In this document: positions 19,842 through 30,626 of the stretch, piece by piece
Layout: each line of letters begins with the position of its first letter
How positions within the stretch are numbered: the first letter of the stretch is position 1
Assembly (NCBI RefSeq): GCF_020622355.1
Contig: NZ_WHVL01000008.1
Span: forward strand, 58,801 to 122,800
DNA from: Vreelandella malpeensis
GTDB taxonomy: Bacteria; Pseudomonadota; Gammaproteobacteria; Pseudomonadales; Halomonadaceae
Direction: 5' to 3'
Length of the DNA: 64,000 bases
The notes under the pieces: generated by a model
The model's input: only the letters and a program-made list of their open reading frames with translations
Databases searched by the model: none
Told to the model about the DNA's origin: nothing
Position numbers and translations under genes: made by a program

Positions 19842-20636
19842 TCAAGGAAGGCGCTGATGAAGCATCACCAAGGCATCGAGGGTGACATGTAGCCCGCGTC
19901 CATCGCCACCCAGGTACTTGAAAGGAATTCTGCGCAGGCGCAACAAGGCAGGCAGTACCGACTTGAAGGCCATCAGCACGTCACTGCGCTCTCGCGTCAA
20001 GCCATCGATCAGCGTTGGTGTCAGGCATTGGCATACGAGGGGACGTTTGTGTAGCTTGCCGTAAAGCGAAAAGATTAGGCAGTACCAGTCTCGCACCATG
20101 CACTGGAGAGAGGAGTGTACGTCACCCGGATCGGTTTCGAAATCGATGAAGACCACGCGATCATCGGACATCAGAATATTGCGAGCGAAGCCCTCGCTCA
20201 AGTAACACTCTCGACGATGAACCTCGATCAGAGCATCGATGCTACGTGTCAGTACGTGATCCACATCGGCTTCGCTGTCGGCTCGCTTGAGTCGGTCCAG
20301 CAGCGTTCGAGCCGGGGCTTCAGGAGTGCCGGCATCTTCCAGTAGCAGTGCTTGGGAGTGAGTAGCCAACAGACGTGGAACCTCGATCCCGGCCGCCTTG
20401 AGCGAGTGCAGCCGCGCGATTTCCGTGGCGATGCTTTGATGGCCACCCAGATTGGGTACGGGCTTGAGCACCTCGATGTTTAACCACTTCGCCAACAGAG
20501 TGAGTGGTGCGTAGGCCAGGCGGGAATTACGCTTGGCCGCTCGCTTGAGCCAGACCGTTTCCGCACCGAGCGTATAGCGTGCGATCGTCGGCTCTTGAGA
20601 AGGGTAGTTCTGCTCTAGAAACGCTTGGTACATCAT
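19842..20636 (-). CDS. Protein-kinase-fold protein (Bud32/KdkA-like) with altered catalytic residue
   Basis: The 264-residue protein has an eukaryotic-like kinase fold. The ATP lysine is probably Lys31 (VWLKRA) and the partner Glu is Glu72. The catalytic loop reads YLSEGFARNIL: aligned with HVDLNARNIL of the window's KdkA, the catalytic Asp is replaced by Glu148, while Asn153 is kept. The metal-binding triplet is DFE (165-167). Two start codons, 20636 and 20633, follow an AAGGAAGG; either is possible. It shares its place with PA0007 of Pseudomonas, between glyS and gmhB. The link to gmhB suggests a role with heptose or lipopolysaccharide, perhaps as a sugar kinase, but the substrate is unknown. 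Confidence 0.8.
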   Translation of the reverse strand: MMYQAFLEQNYPSQEPTIARYTLGAETVWLKRAAKRNSRLAYAPLTLLAKWLNIEVLKPVPNLGGHQSIATEIARLHSLKAAGIEVPRLLATHSQALLLEDAGTPEAPARTLLDRLKRADSEADVDHVLTRSIDALIEVHRRECYLSEGFARNILMSDDRVVFIDFETDPGDVHSSLQCMVRDWYCLIFSLYGKLHKRPLVCQCLTPTLIDGLTRERSDVLMAFKSVLPALLRLRRIPFKYLGGDGRGLHVTLDALVMLHQRLP

Positions 20637-20714
20637 TCCTTCCTTTATCAAGCGCCAGGGCATTGATGCATTGGGTGGTTAATAAATCTTAGCAAATATC
20701 AGGAGCAAAAGTGA

Positions 20715-20730
20715 TGTTTCACGTGAAACA
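20715..20730. other. parS centromere site 4 (between the kinase-like gene and glyS)
   Basis: A perfect TGTTTCACGTGAAACA lies in the intergenic space, about 80 bases upstream of the kinase-like gene. Confidence 0.94.
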
Positions 20731-20763
20731 TTGCAGGTGGGAATAAGCTGGGCGGGTGCAACT

Positions 20764-20790
20764 AGAAAAGGGGACTGCCGTCCCCTTCAG
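20764..20790 (-). terminator. Terminator of glyQS
   Basis: AAGGGGAC (20768-20775) pairs with GTCCCCTT (20780-20787); on the minus strand it is followed by TTCTAGT. It lies 20 bases past the glyS stop. Confidence 0.85.
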
Positions 20791-20809
20791 GTAGATCGTG
20801 GCGATGGTC

Positions 20810-22873
20810 TTACTGGGGTAGCAAGGAGATATCGGCTACTTCGAGGAACAGCGCCTGCAAGCTCGCCAACAGCGCCAGGCGGTTGTGTCGAATGGCTGAA
20901 TCGTTCGCCATGACCATCACGTCATCGAAGAAACGGTCGACGGGGGCGCGCAGGGTCGCGAGACTGTCGAGGGCCTGCTGGTAGTCGCCGGTGGCGAACA
21001 GCGGAGCAACGTCTCGTTGGCTTTTCGATACGGCATCGAAGAGCGCGCGTTCGGCGTCTTCCTGCAAAAGCGCCGAGTCGACAGCGGTGCTGCCGTCGTG
21101 TTCCTGCTTGGCCAGAATGTTGGAAACCCGCTTGTTGGCCGCCGCCAGTGCCTTGGCTTCCTCGCGCTGGCAGAACGCCTTGACCGCGCGCAGGCGGCGG
21201 GCGAAGTCCAGCGGCTTGGTGACCGGGCGAGCGCGTACGGCGAGATACATCTCGGCGGTGATGCCCTCGTCCTGCCCCCAGGCGCGGAAGCGATCGAGCA
21301 TGTAGGTGAGTACTTCGCCGACCAGCTCGTCGGAAGCGAGTTCGCGGTGCTGCTCGGCGGTTACGCTCAGAAGCTCGTGCAGGTCCAGGTTGAGCTCGCC
21401 CTTGACCAGAATGTTGAGCACGCCGATGGAGGCGCGACGCAGCGCGAAGGGGTCCTTGGCGCCGGTGGGGCGCTGACCGATGGCGAAGATGCCCACCAGG
21501 GTGTCGAGGCGGTCGGCGAGTGCCAGTGCCATGCCGGCCTGGCTCTGCGGGATGACATCCGTGGCGAAGCGCGGCAGGTACTGCTCCTCGAGCGCCTGGG
21601 CGACCTCGTCGGGCTCCCCGTCCTGTTCGGCGTAGTAGCGGCCCATGATCCCTTGAAGCTCGGGGAATTCGAGCACCATCTCGGTGACCAGATCGCACTT
21701 GGCAAGCGCCACGGCGCGCTGGGCATGACCGGTGTCGCCGCCGATCTGCTGGGCGATGAAGGTGGCGATCGCCGTGCTGCGTCGCACCTTGTCGGCAAGC
21801 GAACCAAGTTCCTTCTGGAACACCACGTTCTCGAGCTGGGGAATGCGCGCCGCCAGGCGCTGCTTGCGGTCGGTGTCATAGAAGAACACCGCGTCCGCCA
21901 GGCGTGGGCGAATAACCTTCTCGTTGCCCGAGATCACCTGCTGCGGATCGGCGCTCTCGATGTTGGAAATGGTGATGAACAGCGGCTTGAGCGCACCATC
22001 GTTGTCCAGCAGGTGGAAGTACTTCTGGTTCGCCTTCATCGACGAGATCAAGCACTCCGCCGGCACCTTCAGAAAGCGTTCGTCGAAGCTGCCGGTCAGC
22101 GCCACCGGCCACTCCACCAGACCGCTCACCTCGACCAGCAGATCCTCGTCGATCACCGCCGTCGCATCAACGACCTCGGCTTCGGCCAGTACCTGCTCGC
22201 GAATGCGCTCACGGCGCTGGGTACGATCCGCCAGCACGTAGGCGTTCTCGAGGGTGTCGAGGTAGTCGTCGGCATGGGCGAGCTGGAGGGCATTCGGCGC
22301 GTGGAAGCGGTGGCCGTAGGTGGTGCGGCTGGCCTCGAGACCCAGCGCTTCGGCGGCGATCACGTCACTGCCGTAGAGCGCCACGAGCCAATGTACCGGG
22401 CGTGAGAATTCGATCCGCGAGGCGCCCCAGCGCATGTTCTTGGGCACGGGTAGTGACGTGAGCGTCTTGCGCAACAGCGCCGGCAGCAGTGCCTGCACGC
22501 TCTCGCCACTCTGGCGCTCGCGGTAGCCAAGCCAGGTGCCCTTGTCGGTTTCCAGGTGGATCAGTTCATCGACGCTCACGCCGCAGGAGCGGGCGAAGCC
22601 TTCGGCAGCCTTGGTCGGCACGCCCTCCTTGAAGGCGGCGGCCAGTGCCGGGCCGCGCTTTTCCACCTCGCGATCCGGCTGCTTGTCGGCCAGGTTCTCC
22701 ACCCGTACGGCTAGGCGACGTGGGGTGGCGTAGGCGATGACTCGGTCGAAGGCGATCTCGGCCTCGAGGAGCCCCTTTTCGATACCGGCGGCAAAAGCGT
22801 CCGACAATGCGTCGAGAGCGGTGGGCGGCAGCTCTTCGGCGCCGAGTTCGAGTAACAGCGTATCAGCGGCCAT
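20810..22873 (-). CDS. glyS: Glycyl-tRNA synthetase beta subunit
   Basis: GlyS is the large, tRNA-binding subunit of the heterotetrameric glycyl-tRNA synthetase of bacteria. The 687-residue length is right and the N-terminus LLELGAEELPPTALDAL and the segment ECLISSMKANQKYF are typical. The C-terminal region has the DALRAWG-like anticodon-binding part (MLDRFRAWGQDEG). Its ATG directly follows the glyQ stop (TGAATG), so translation is coupled. Confidence 0.97.
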   Translation of the reverse strand: MAADTLLLELGAEELPPTALDALSDAFAAGIEKGLLEAEIAFDRVIAYATPRRLAVRVENLADKQPDREVEKRGPALAAAFKEGVPTKAAEGFARSCGVSVDELIHLETDKGTWLGYRERQSGESVQALLPALLRKTLTSLPVPKNMRWGASRIEFSRPVHWLVALYGSDVIAAEALGLEASRTTYGHRFHAPNALQLAHADDYLDTLENAYVLADRTQRRERIREQVLAEAEVVDATAVIDEDLLVEVSGLVEWPVALTGSFDERFLKVPAECLISSMKANQKYFHLLDNDGALKPLFITISNIESADPQQVISGNEKVIRPRLADAVFFYDTDRKQRLAARIPQLENVVFQKELGSLADKVRRSTAIATFIAQQIGGDTGHAQRAVALAKCDLVTEMVLEFPELQGIMGRYYAEQDGEPDEVAQALEEQYLPRFATDVIPQSQAGMALALADRLDTLVGIFAIGQRPTGAKDPFALRRASIGVLNILVKGELNLDLHELLSVTAEQHRELASDELVGEVLTYMLDRFRAWGQDEGITAEMYLAVRARPVTKPLDFARRLRAVKAFCQREEAKALAAANKRVSNILAKQEHDGSTAVDSALLQEDAERALFDAVSKSQRDVAPLFATGDYQQALDSLATLRAPVDRFFDDVMVMANDSAIRHNRLALLASLQALFLEVADISLLPQ

Positions 22874-23833
<960 letters not shown>

Positions 23834-23940
23834 CGCAAAAAGCACCATTGGCCATGAATTCATGAGCCGTCAAGTATACAATCCCCAGCAGATGGGTTAT
23901 AGGCACGCATGCCTCCCAAGCCGTTTTTGAAGGAGATCCC

Positions 23941-24897
23941 ATGATCGTAGTGACCGGCGGGGCCGGATTCATCGGCGCCAATATCGTCAAGGCGCTCAAC
24001 GCGCGCGGGCGTACCGACATCCTGGTGGTGGACGACCTTTCCGATGGCACCAAGTTCGTCAATCTGGCCGACTGCACGCTTTTTGATTACCGCGACAAGG
24101 ATGACTTCATCAGTGAAGTGCGCGCCTCGCTCAGAGGCGAGCCGTGTGACCTGCCCGCCATCGAGGCGATCTTCCACGAAGGCGCCTGCTCGGACACCAC
24201 CGAGTGGGACGGCCAGTACATGATGGAGAACAACTTCGAGTACTCGAAGGTGCTGCTCGAGTACTGCGAGCAGCACGGCATTGCCTTGCTCTACGCCTCC
24301 TCGGCGGCCACCTACGGCGGAAGCGAGGTGTTCAAGGAGTCCCCCGAGTTCGAGAAGCCGCTCAACGTCTATGGCTACTCGAAGCTTCTGTTCGACCAGC
24401 ACGTGCGTGCGCGAATGCCGACGCTCACCACCCAGGTGGTCGGGTTTCGCTACTTCAACGTGTATGGCCCGCGCGAGCAGCACAAGGGCAAGATGGCGAG
24501 CGTGGCCTTCCACAACCATGGTCAGGTCCGCGCCGGCGGCGATTTGAAGCTCTTCGGCGCCCACGACGGGTTCGAGGCCGGCATGCAGAGCCGCGACTTC
24601 GTGTTCGTCGGCGACGTGGTGGACGTCAACCTGTGGTTTCTCGACAACCCGAAGGTTTCCGGCATCTTCAACCTGGGCACCGGTCGCGCCGAGCCGTTCA
24701 AGGCGATCGGCGAGGCGGTCATCGACTACTACGGAAAGGGCAAAATCGAGTACATCGACTTTCCCGAGGAGCTCAAGGGGCGCTACCAGAGCTATACCCG
24801 CGCGGACATTTCACGCCTGCGCGAGGCGGGCTGCGACGTCGAGTTCAAGACCGTCGCCGAAGGCGTGAAGGCCTACCTGGAGTGGCTCAATGGCTAG
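23941..24897 (+). CDS. hldD: HldD ADP-heptose 6-epimerase
   Basis: HldD converts ADP-D-glycero-D-manno-heptose to the L-glycero form used in the lipopolysaccharide inner core. The NAD(P)-binding motif [11 protein letters not shown] is at residues 6-16, and the catalytic Tyr-Lys pair is in YGYSKLLFD. Length 318 is slightly above E. coli (310). AAGGAGATCCC lies just before the ATG. Its end overlaps waaF by 8 bases, so hldD and waaF form an operon. Confidence 0.95.
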   Translation: MIVVTGGAGFIGANIVKALNARGRTDILVVDDLSDGTKFVNLADCTLFDYRDKDDFISEVRASLRGEPCDLPAIEAIFHEGACSDTTEWDGQYMMENNFEYSKVLLEYCEQHGIALLYASSAATYGGSEVFKESPEFEKPLNVYGYSKLLFDQHVRARMPTLTTQVVGFRYFNVYGPREQHKGKMASVAFHNHGQVRAGGDLKLFGAHDGFEAGMQSRDFVFVGDVVDVNLWFLDNPKVSGIFNLGTGRAEPFKAIGEAVIDYYGKGKIEYIDFPEELKGRYQSYTRADISRLREAGCDVEFKTVAEGVKAYLEWLNG

Positions 24898-25942
24898 CAC
24901 CGGGCCTCGGCTGCTGGTCGTCGGCCCGTCTTGGGTGGGCGACATGGTGATGGCCCAGAGCCTGTTCATCACGCTCAAGCGCCAGCACCCAGGCGCTCAT
25001 CTTGGCGTAGTGGCGCCCGCCTGGTCGCAGCCGATCCTGGCGCGCATGCCGCAGGTGGACGACGTGCTGCCCCTGGCGGTAGGGCATGGCCAGTTCGGCT
25101 TGAAGAGCCGCCGCGAGCTAGCGGCTCGCCTGAAAGGGCGCTTTGATCGCGCCATCGTGCTGCCGCGCTCCTGGAAGGCGGCGCTGGTGCCTTTTCTGGC
25201 GCGTATCCCCGAGCGGGTAGGGTTTCTCGGTGAGTACCGCTACGGGCTTCTGACCGAGACGCGCAGGCTCGATAAGGGCGTGCTCGATCAGACCGTCAAG
25301 CGCTTCGTGTCGCTCGGCCTGCCCGGCGAGCAGGCGAGTCGGGGCGCGTTCGACATCCCCGCGCCGCGCCTTGGCGTGGACCACGACAATCTCGTGAACC
25401 TGCGCCTGAAGCTTGCGCTCTCCTCGCGTCTGGCGGTAGGCATGATGCCCGGGGCGGAGTATGGGCCGGCCAAACAGTGGCCGCCGGACTACTTTCGTGC
25501 GCTGGCTCGCCGGCTGATCGAGGAGGGCTTCGAGGTGCGCATCTTCGGCGGACCGAAGGATCACGCGGTGGGCGAGCGCATCGTTGAGGGCCTCGAGCAC
25601 GCCCACAACCTGTGCGGTGCCACCTCGCTCGCCGATGCGGTGGATCTGCTCGCCGACTGCCGCCAGGTGGTCACCAACGACTCCGGGTTGATGCACGTGG
25701 CCTCCGCCGTGGGCGTGCCGGTGCATGCGCTCTACGGCTCGTCGTCGCCGCGCTACACGCCGCCGCTGACCGACAGCGCTACCATTCATTATCTCGGGCT
25801 TGCGTGCTCGCCCTGCTTCAAGCGGGTATGCCCGCTCGGCCACACCAACTGCCTCAACCAGCTGGGCGAACAGGGGGTCTACCACGCCCTGCGCGCCGAG
25901 CAGGAGCGCGCGGGCGGGGTGATCGTCAGCGGTCGGGGGTGA
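24890..25942 (+). CDS. waaF: WaaF ADP-heptose:LPS heptosyltransferase II
   Basis: WaaF adds the second heptose to the inner core. This glycosyltransferase family 9 protein starts with [19 protein letters not shown], has [14 protein letters not shown] in the middle, and [27 protein letters not shown] in the ADP-heptose site. The C-terminal [15 protein letters not shown] is typical of WaaF. The length of 350 residues is normal. It converges on, and overlaps by 17 bases, the OpgB-like gene on the other strand. Confidence 0.94.
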   Translation: MASTGPRLLVVGPSWVGDMVMAQSLFITLKRQHPGAHLGVVAPAWSQPILARMPQVDDVLPLAVGHGQFGLKSRRELAARLKGRFDRAIVLPRSWKAALVPFLARIPERVGFLGEYRYGLLTETRRLDKGVLDQTVKRFVSLGLPGEQASRGAFDIPAPRLGVDHDNLVNLRLKLALSSRLAVGMMPGAEYGPAKQWPPDYFRALARRLIEEGFEVRIFGGPKDHAVGERIVEGLEHAHNLCGATSLADAVDLLADCRQVVTNDSGLMHVASAVGVPVHALYGSSSPRYTPPLTDSATIHYLGLACSPCFKRVCPLGHTNCLNQLGEQGVYHALRAEQERAGGVIVSGRG

Positions 25943-27545
25943 TGACCTGCTCGACGGGCGAGGCCGCCTCGCGGCGCTGGGGAGCGAGCCCCTCCCAGAG
26001 ACGGTGCTGAAGGGCGGTCTCCTCGCGCAGGCGTTCGTTGAGCACGTCGAGGCCGTGGGTTTCGGCCAGCGTCGAATGATCGCCGGTCAGCGAGGCTCCG
26101 AGCCCCGCGCGGTGCTCCTCCAGCGGCAGGCCCAGCGCCTCCAGCAGAGTGGGGAAGACGTCCAGCATGGTGGCGTTGCGGCGGATGCGTTCGGGTTCGA
26201 TGCCGTTGCCCAGCATGATCAGGGTATTGTCGCGATCCAGCGCCGTCAGCTGATCCCACACCGATACGCGCATGGTCAGATGATCGCTCATCAACACCAC
26301 CAGCGTGTTCTCCAGAAGCCCCTCGGCCTCGAGCCGCTCGATCAGATCCCGCGCCTGCCAGGCAGAGCACTCCACCGAGTAGAGAATGTCCTGGCCGTCG
26401 AAGGGGCCCTGGCGGTCGATGCAGGTCTGCGAAGGAAAACCGTGGGGGGCGTGGCCGGCGAGGCTCAGATTGACCACTGCCCAGGGGCCATCGTCCTCTT
26501 GCCGGTAGCGGCGAATCTCGCGCTCGACCTCGGCGTAGAGGGTGTCGTCGAATACTCCCCAGCTGTTGACGTACTCCGGGTCGTCAAGCTCGGGGAGCCA
26601 ATCTTCCTTGCCCTTGACGGTCTGGAACTGGTGGCCACGGTAGAACAGCCCCTTGCCGGCGAACTGCGAGCTGGCCCCGCCCAGGTAGCTCAGCCGATAG
26701 CCTTGGCCTGCCAGGATGTCGCCCAGGCAGTCGACGCCGGGCACTACCTGCTGCAAAGGTTCGAACTGGGTGTCGTGCAACAGTCCCGCCGGCATCAACG
26801 GTACGCCGCATTGGCTGGCGATCATGCCGGCCATGGTCCAGCCGGTGTTGTCCATCTGGCGAATGCCCTCGAACACTCGACCGCGCTCGCCGAGCGCCTT
26901 GAGATCGGCGTAGGCGTCGCCGAAGACATCGCTCGAGTAGGTACGCTCCAGACTCTCCAGGTACATCAGCAGCAGATTGGGGCGGTGCGTCTGCTCCTCG
27001 GTGGGCGGTGCCACGTAGCGCCGGTCGAGCCACTCGCCGTCGTCGGTGACGATCGCCGCGCTGCGCTGGCCAAGGCCGTAGAGCAGCGGGTTGATCGCCA
27101 GGATCAGCAGGGCGAAGAAGCGCTCGGCCAGCCGCCAGCGCTGGTCGTGACGCGCCATCCAGGTGACTGAGGCCAGCACCGCCAGCATGGTGATCACGTA
27201 CACCGCCGCGATGACGACCTTGCCGCCGCCGCCGTGGTCGGTCATGCCTGCCTGAAGATGGAAGAACACCGCGCCGAGGTCGACGTTGCCGAAGCTGTCG
27301 GCAAGATAGACGTAGATGCCCAGAAGGCTCAGCGGCACAAGCGACCAAGGCCAGATGCGCCGGTAGCGCGCGTTGCGCGGCACCCCCCAGCGCAGCTTCA
27401 GCCCTACGCCGATCCACGCCGCCGCCATGACGAAAAGCGACCACCAGGGCAGGCGCGTGACTACCGTCACGGCGTAGCCGAGGCTTGCGCCGATGACCAG
27501 CAGCGGAAGCCACGGGGTGAATCGAGAGGTCCTTGTCGACGCCAT
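25926..27545 (-). CDS. OpgB-like phosphoglycerol transferase (membrane sulfatase family)
   Basis: This is an inner-membrane alkaline-phosphatase-superfamily enzyme. Four to five hydrophobic helices lie in the first 165 residues, followed by a periplasmic domain with MYLESLERTYSSDVF, where the Thr is the likely nucleophile, and NTGWTMAGMIASQCGVPL, both close to OpgB of E. coli, which moves phosphoglycerol onto osmoregulated glucans. LMSDH near the end supplies metal ligands. The start at 27545 follows AAAGGGA; an ATG at 27563 is also possible. Its presence among lipopolysaccharide genes raises the option that it decorates core sugar instead of glucan. Confidence 0.85.
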   Translation of the reverse strand: MASTRTSRFTPWLPLLVIGASLGYAVTVVTRLPWWSLFVMAAAWIGVGLKLRWGVPRNARYRRIWPWSLVPLSLLGIYVYLADSFGNVDLGAVFFHLQAGMTDHGGGGKVVIAAVYVITMLAVLASVTWMARHDQRWRLAERFFALLILAINPLLYGLGQRSAAIVTDDGEWLDRRYVAPPTEEQTHRPNLLLMYLESLERTYSSDVFGDAYADLKALGERGRVFEGIRQMDNTGWTMAGMIASQCGVPLMPAGLLHDTQFEPLQQVVPGVDCLGDILAGQGYRLSYLGGASSQFAGKGLFYRGHQFQTVKGKEDWLPELDDPEYVNSWGVFDDTLYAEVEREIRRYRQEDDGPWAVVNLSLAGHAPHGFPSQTCIDRQGPFDGQDILYSVECSAWQARDLIERLEAEGLLENTLVVLMSDHLTMRVSVWDQLTALDRDNTLIMLGNGIEPERIRRNATMLDVFPTLLEALGLPLEEHRAGLGASLTGDHSTLAETHGLDVLNERLREETALQHRLWEGLAPQRREAASPVEQVITPDR

Positions 27546-27664
27546 GCCAAATTCCCTTTCCATCTTCGACCGAATGAGTATGGTAGCTTACCAAGTTAGT
27601 GCGCGCCGGTGGGAAGATCCCCGGCGGGCAACGCTATTCTCGACTGCGCTGGCAAAGGTGACCC

Positions 27665-28426
27665 GTGGCCATTTCCGCTGTACTGATCGTCAAGAACGAG
27701 GCGCACCACCTGCGTGCTTGCCTCGAAACGCTCTCCTTCGCCGACGAGATCGTCGTGCTGGACGCCGGAAGCCAGGACGAGACCCTCGCGATCGCCCGCG
27801 AGTTCACCGACAACGTTCAGGTGGCGGCGGATTGGCAGGGGTTCGGCGTGCAGCGCCAGCGCGCCGAGGCGCTGGCGCGCCATGAGTGGATCCTGATGGT
27901 CGATGCCGATGAGCGCGTCACCGAGGAGCTCGCTCGCAGCATCCAGCAGGCGGTAACGGCGCCCCCGGCGGTGTATGCGCTGCCCCGGCTCTCCTGGTGC
28001 TTCGGACGCTTCATCCACCACTGCGGCTGGTACCCGGACCGGGTGCTGCGCCTCTACCCCAAGGGGCTCGCCTCCTACAACGCGGCGCTGGTCCACGAGA
28101 AGCTGGTGGTGCCGGATACCCTCGAGGTACGCCCGCTCGCCGGCGACCTTTTGCACTACACCTACCGCGACGTGCGCCACTACCTGGAGAAGTCCGCCCA
28201 CTACGCCGATGCCTGGGCGGAGCAGCGCGCCGCCCGGGGCAAGACGGCCTCTCTCGGCCAGGGCGTAGCCCACGCGCTGGGCTGCTTTCTCAAGATGTAT
28301 CTGCTCAAGGCGGGCTTCAGGGATGGCCGGCAGGGGTTCTTGCTGTCGCTGCTCTCGGCGCACTCCACCTTCAACAAGTACGCGGCGCTATGGGTGCGTG
28401 GTCAGCCCGGCCCGGAGCTGCGCTGA
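27665..28426 (+). CDS. Family 2 glycosyltransferase, WaaE/KdtX-like
   Basis: This inverting glycosyltransferase probably adds glucose or a similar sugar to inner-core heptose. The start is GTG at 27665. ISAVLIVKNEAHHLRACLETLSF and VVLDAGSQDETLAIA form the nucleotide-sugar site, and WILMVDADERV holds the DxD metal motif. The ending with LKAGFRDGRQGFLLSLLSAHSTFNKYAALW is typical of the WaaE group. It overlaps the convergent family 9 gene by 39 bases. Confidence 0.88.
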   Translation: MAISAVLIVKNEAHHLRACLETLSFADEIVVLDAGSQDETLAIAREFTDNVQVAADWQGFGVQRQRAEALARHEWILMVDADERVTEELARSIQQAVTAPPAVYALPRLSWCFGRFIHHCGWYPDRVLRLYPKGLASYNAALVHEKLVVPDTLEVRPLAGDLLHYTYRDVRHYLEKSAHYADAWAEQRAARGKTASLGQGVAHALGCFLKMYLLKAGFRDGRQGFLLSLLSAHSTFNKYAALWVRGQPGPELR

Positions 28427-29425
28427 GATCTCCTCGGCGGCGGCGGCGAGGTCGATTGCTGTCATGTCATGGTGGGCTGCCCCGGCAGGCGGGCTGAAGG
28501 CCAGGCGCTTGTCGGCGTCGTTGCAGGTCTGCCAGCGCAGCGGCGTTGCCGAGCGCTTGGCGGGGTAGAAGCCGGCGGTGGCGACATTCAGACAGCCGGC
28601 GATGTGCAGAGGGCCCGTAGAGCCGGCGATCAGCAGATCCGCACCGGCAAGCTGATGGGCGAACGCCGTGACGCTCGTACTGGGCGGCAGACGCCGAGCC
28701 TCGACCCCTAGCGCCGTCAGGTCGTCGACCAGCGCGTCGGCCTTCGCCTCCTCGCCGGGGCCTGCGCTGACCCACCAGGCAAGCGAATGCTCGCAGCGCT
28801 GGGCGACATCGGCCGCCAGCCTCGCGTACTGTTCGATCGCAAGATTGACCGCCGAGCCACCGCTGCCCGGGTGGATGACGACCGCAGAGCTCTGCGGGTC
28901 GGCCAGCGCCTGCCGGGCGCTTTCACGCGCGGCTGGCGCCAGCGGCCAGAAGGGCGGGGCGGGCAGGTAAGCAAGCTTGAGCGACAGCCGTTCGAGCAGC
29001 GCGCAGGCAAGATCGACGTTGTACTGGTACTCCGGCTTCTCCGAGCGCGAGCGGCGCTGGGTGATGCGCACGGTGTAGAACAGCTGCGCCCACTTGGTGG
29101 CCGGCGCCAGACGCAACGGAATCCTCGCCCGAAAGCCGAGCCAGCCGATACGCGGTGTCGAGAACAGCGTGAGCAGCGCATCGAAGCGCTTCGCCTTCAC
29201 GCTGGCCAGCAGCGCCGCTTGCGCCGGCGTGTCTGCCTTTGGCCCCGGGTCGATGATCACCTCGTCCACCCAAGGGCAGGCGCGGGCGAGCTCGGCGGTG
29301 TAGGCGGGCACCAGCACGCTCACCCGAGGGCAGGGAAGGGCGCTCTTCAGGCAGGCGAGCGCCGGCCAGGCGAGCATGAAATCACCGATCTTGTCGTTAC
29401 GCACGACCAGCACGTTGGGTGCCAT
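28388..29425 (-). CDS. Family 9 glycosyltransferase (heptosyltransferase-like)
   Basis: This is a GT-B enzyme of the ADP-heptose glycosyltransferase family. It opens with VLVVRNDKIGDFMLAWPALACL, has VVIHPGSGGSAVNL in the linker and DLLIAGSTGPLHIAGCLNVATAGFYP in the donor site. It is 345 residues long. It is more distant from WaaC and WaaF and could be a third heptosyltransferase such as WaaQ. It stands alone on the minus strand, with its tail overlapping the family 2 gene. Confidence 0.87.
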   Translation of the reverse strand: MAPNVLVVRNDKIGDFMLAWPALACLKSALPCPRVSVLVPAYTAELARACPWVDEVIIDPGPKADTPAQAALLASVKAKRFDALLTLFSTPRIGWLGFRARIPLRLAPATKWAQLFYTVRITQRRSRSEKPEYQYNVDLACALLERLSLKLAYLPAPPFWPLAPAARESARQALADPQSSAVVIHPGSGGSAVNLAIEQYARLAADVAQRCEHSLAWWVSAGPGEEAKADALVDDLTALGVEARRLPPSTSVTAFAHQLAGADLLIAGSTGPLHIAGCLNVATAGFYPAKRSATPLRWQTCNDADKRLAFSPPAGAAHHDMTAIDLAAAAEEISAQLRAGLTTHP

Positions 29426-29507
29426 AGGAATACCCCGTCAATTGCAGCCTGTATACTACAAGACAATGAAAGCGTTGTTGAACGGCGCGCAACGAGCGGG
29501 TGAAGGA

Positions 29508-30626
29508 ATGGCGAACAAGGTACTGCAGCTTTGCATGTCCGACGGCAAGGGCGGCATGGAGCTTTACGTGGATCGGGTCATCGAGGATTTGCAGGCCGAA
29601 GGGGTCGAGGTGATTGGCATCTGCCTGAGCGATACCCGTATCGAAACCTACTTTCAGCGCAACGGCGTTGCCTACCGGGCCTTCAAGAGCAATCTTCAGG
29701 CGCTGGGCAGCGTCTGGGGTCTGCGCCGCTGGCTGATCGACGAGAACGTGCGGGTGATTCACTGCCACAAGTCGAGCGACCTGCGCCTCACCGCGCTCTT
29801 GAAACTGCTGCTGCCAAGCATTCGCGTGCTCTACACCGACCACGTGGGCGGTCAGCGCGCCAAGAAGAGTCCCTACCATCGATTTGCCTACGGCAACGTC
29901 GACCGCGTGCTCTCGATCAGCCAGGCAACGTATGCGCGCAACGTCAAGAACCTGCCGCTGCCGCGCGAGCGCGTCACGTGCCTGCCCCACGGCGTGGACA
30001 CCACGACGTACCGGCCGGCCACGGACGGGGCAGTCGTGGCCGCCAAGCGCGCCGAGCTGGGGATTCCCGAGGGCGCGGTGGCCATCGGTCTGCCGGGGCG
30101 GGTGACGCCGGGCAAGGGGCAGGATGTCTGGGTGAAAGCGCTTCTGGCGCTGCCTGACGAGCTCGACTTCTTCGCAGTGTCGATCGGCGGGACCGACTAC
30201 GCCTCCGGCGGCACCGAGACGTTCTACCGCGCGCTGGTCGCGATGATCGAGGGCACGCCGCTGGCCGACAAGATCCGCTTTCTGGGCCATCGCGCGGATC
30301 TCGCCGAGATCCTGCCGGCGCTGGATCTGGTGTGCATTCCTTCGGAGAACGAGGCGTTCGGGCTGACCATCATCGAATCCATGGCCTGCGCCATGCCGAT
30401 CATCGGTTCCAACACCGGGTCGCTGCCGGAGCTGGTCGACGAGGCCAGCGGCGTGCTGGTCGGACCCTTCGACGTGCCGGCCTGGCGTGATGCTCTGGCC
30501 GTGCTCATCGAGAATGATGCGCGCCGCCGGGCGATGGGCGAGGCCGCCCGCCAGCGCGTGGAGCGCCACTTCAGCAACCGCCAGCACGTCAAGGCGCTGA
30601 TCGGCTACTACGAGGCGCTGGCGTAG
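29508..30626 (+). CDS. Family 4 glycosyltransferase
   Basis: This retaining GT-B enzyme probably extends the lipopolysaccharide core. The N-terminal domain has LCMSDGKGGMELYVDRVI, and the donor site has GLPGRVTPGKGQDVWVKALL and PSENEAFGLTIIESMACAMPIIGSN with the EX7E pair. The start at 29508 gives 372 residues; GAAGGA immediately precedes it, which is tight, and an ATG at 29466 is an alternative. Its 3' end overlaps kdkA on the opposite strand by 19 bases. Confidence 0.87.
   Translation: MANKVLQLCMSDGKGGMELYVDRVIEDLQAEGVEVIGICLSDTRIETYFQRNGVAYRAFKSNLQALGSVWGLRRWLIDENVRVIHCHKSSDLRLTALLKLLLPSIRVLYTDHVGGQRAKKSPYHRFAYGNVDRVLSISQATYARNVKNLPLPRERVTCLPHGVDTTTYRPATDGAVVAAKRAELGIPEGAVAIGLPGRVTPGKGQDVWVKALLALPDELDFFAVSIGGTDYASGGTETFYRALVAMIEGTPLADKIRFLGHRADLAEILPALDLVCIPSENEAFGLTIIESMACAMPIIGSNTGSLPELVDEASGVLVGPFDVPAWRDALAVLIENDARRRAMGEAARQRVERHFSNRQHVKALIGYYEALA

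Noticed and set aside
21017..22405. 462-residue plus-strand frame opposite glyS
   Set aside because: Antisense shadow of a certain gene.
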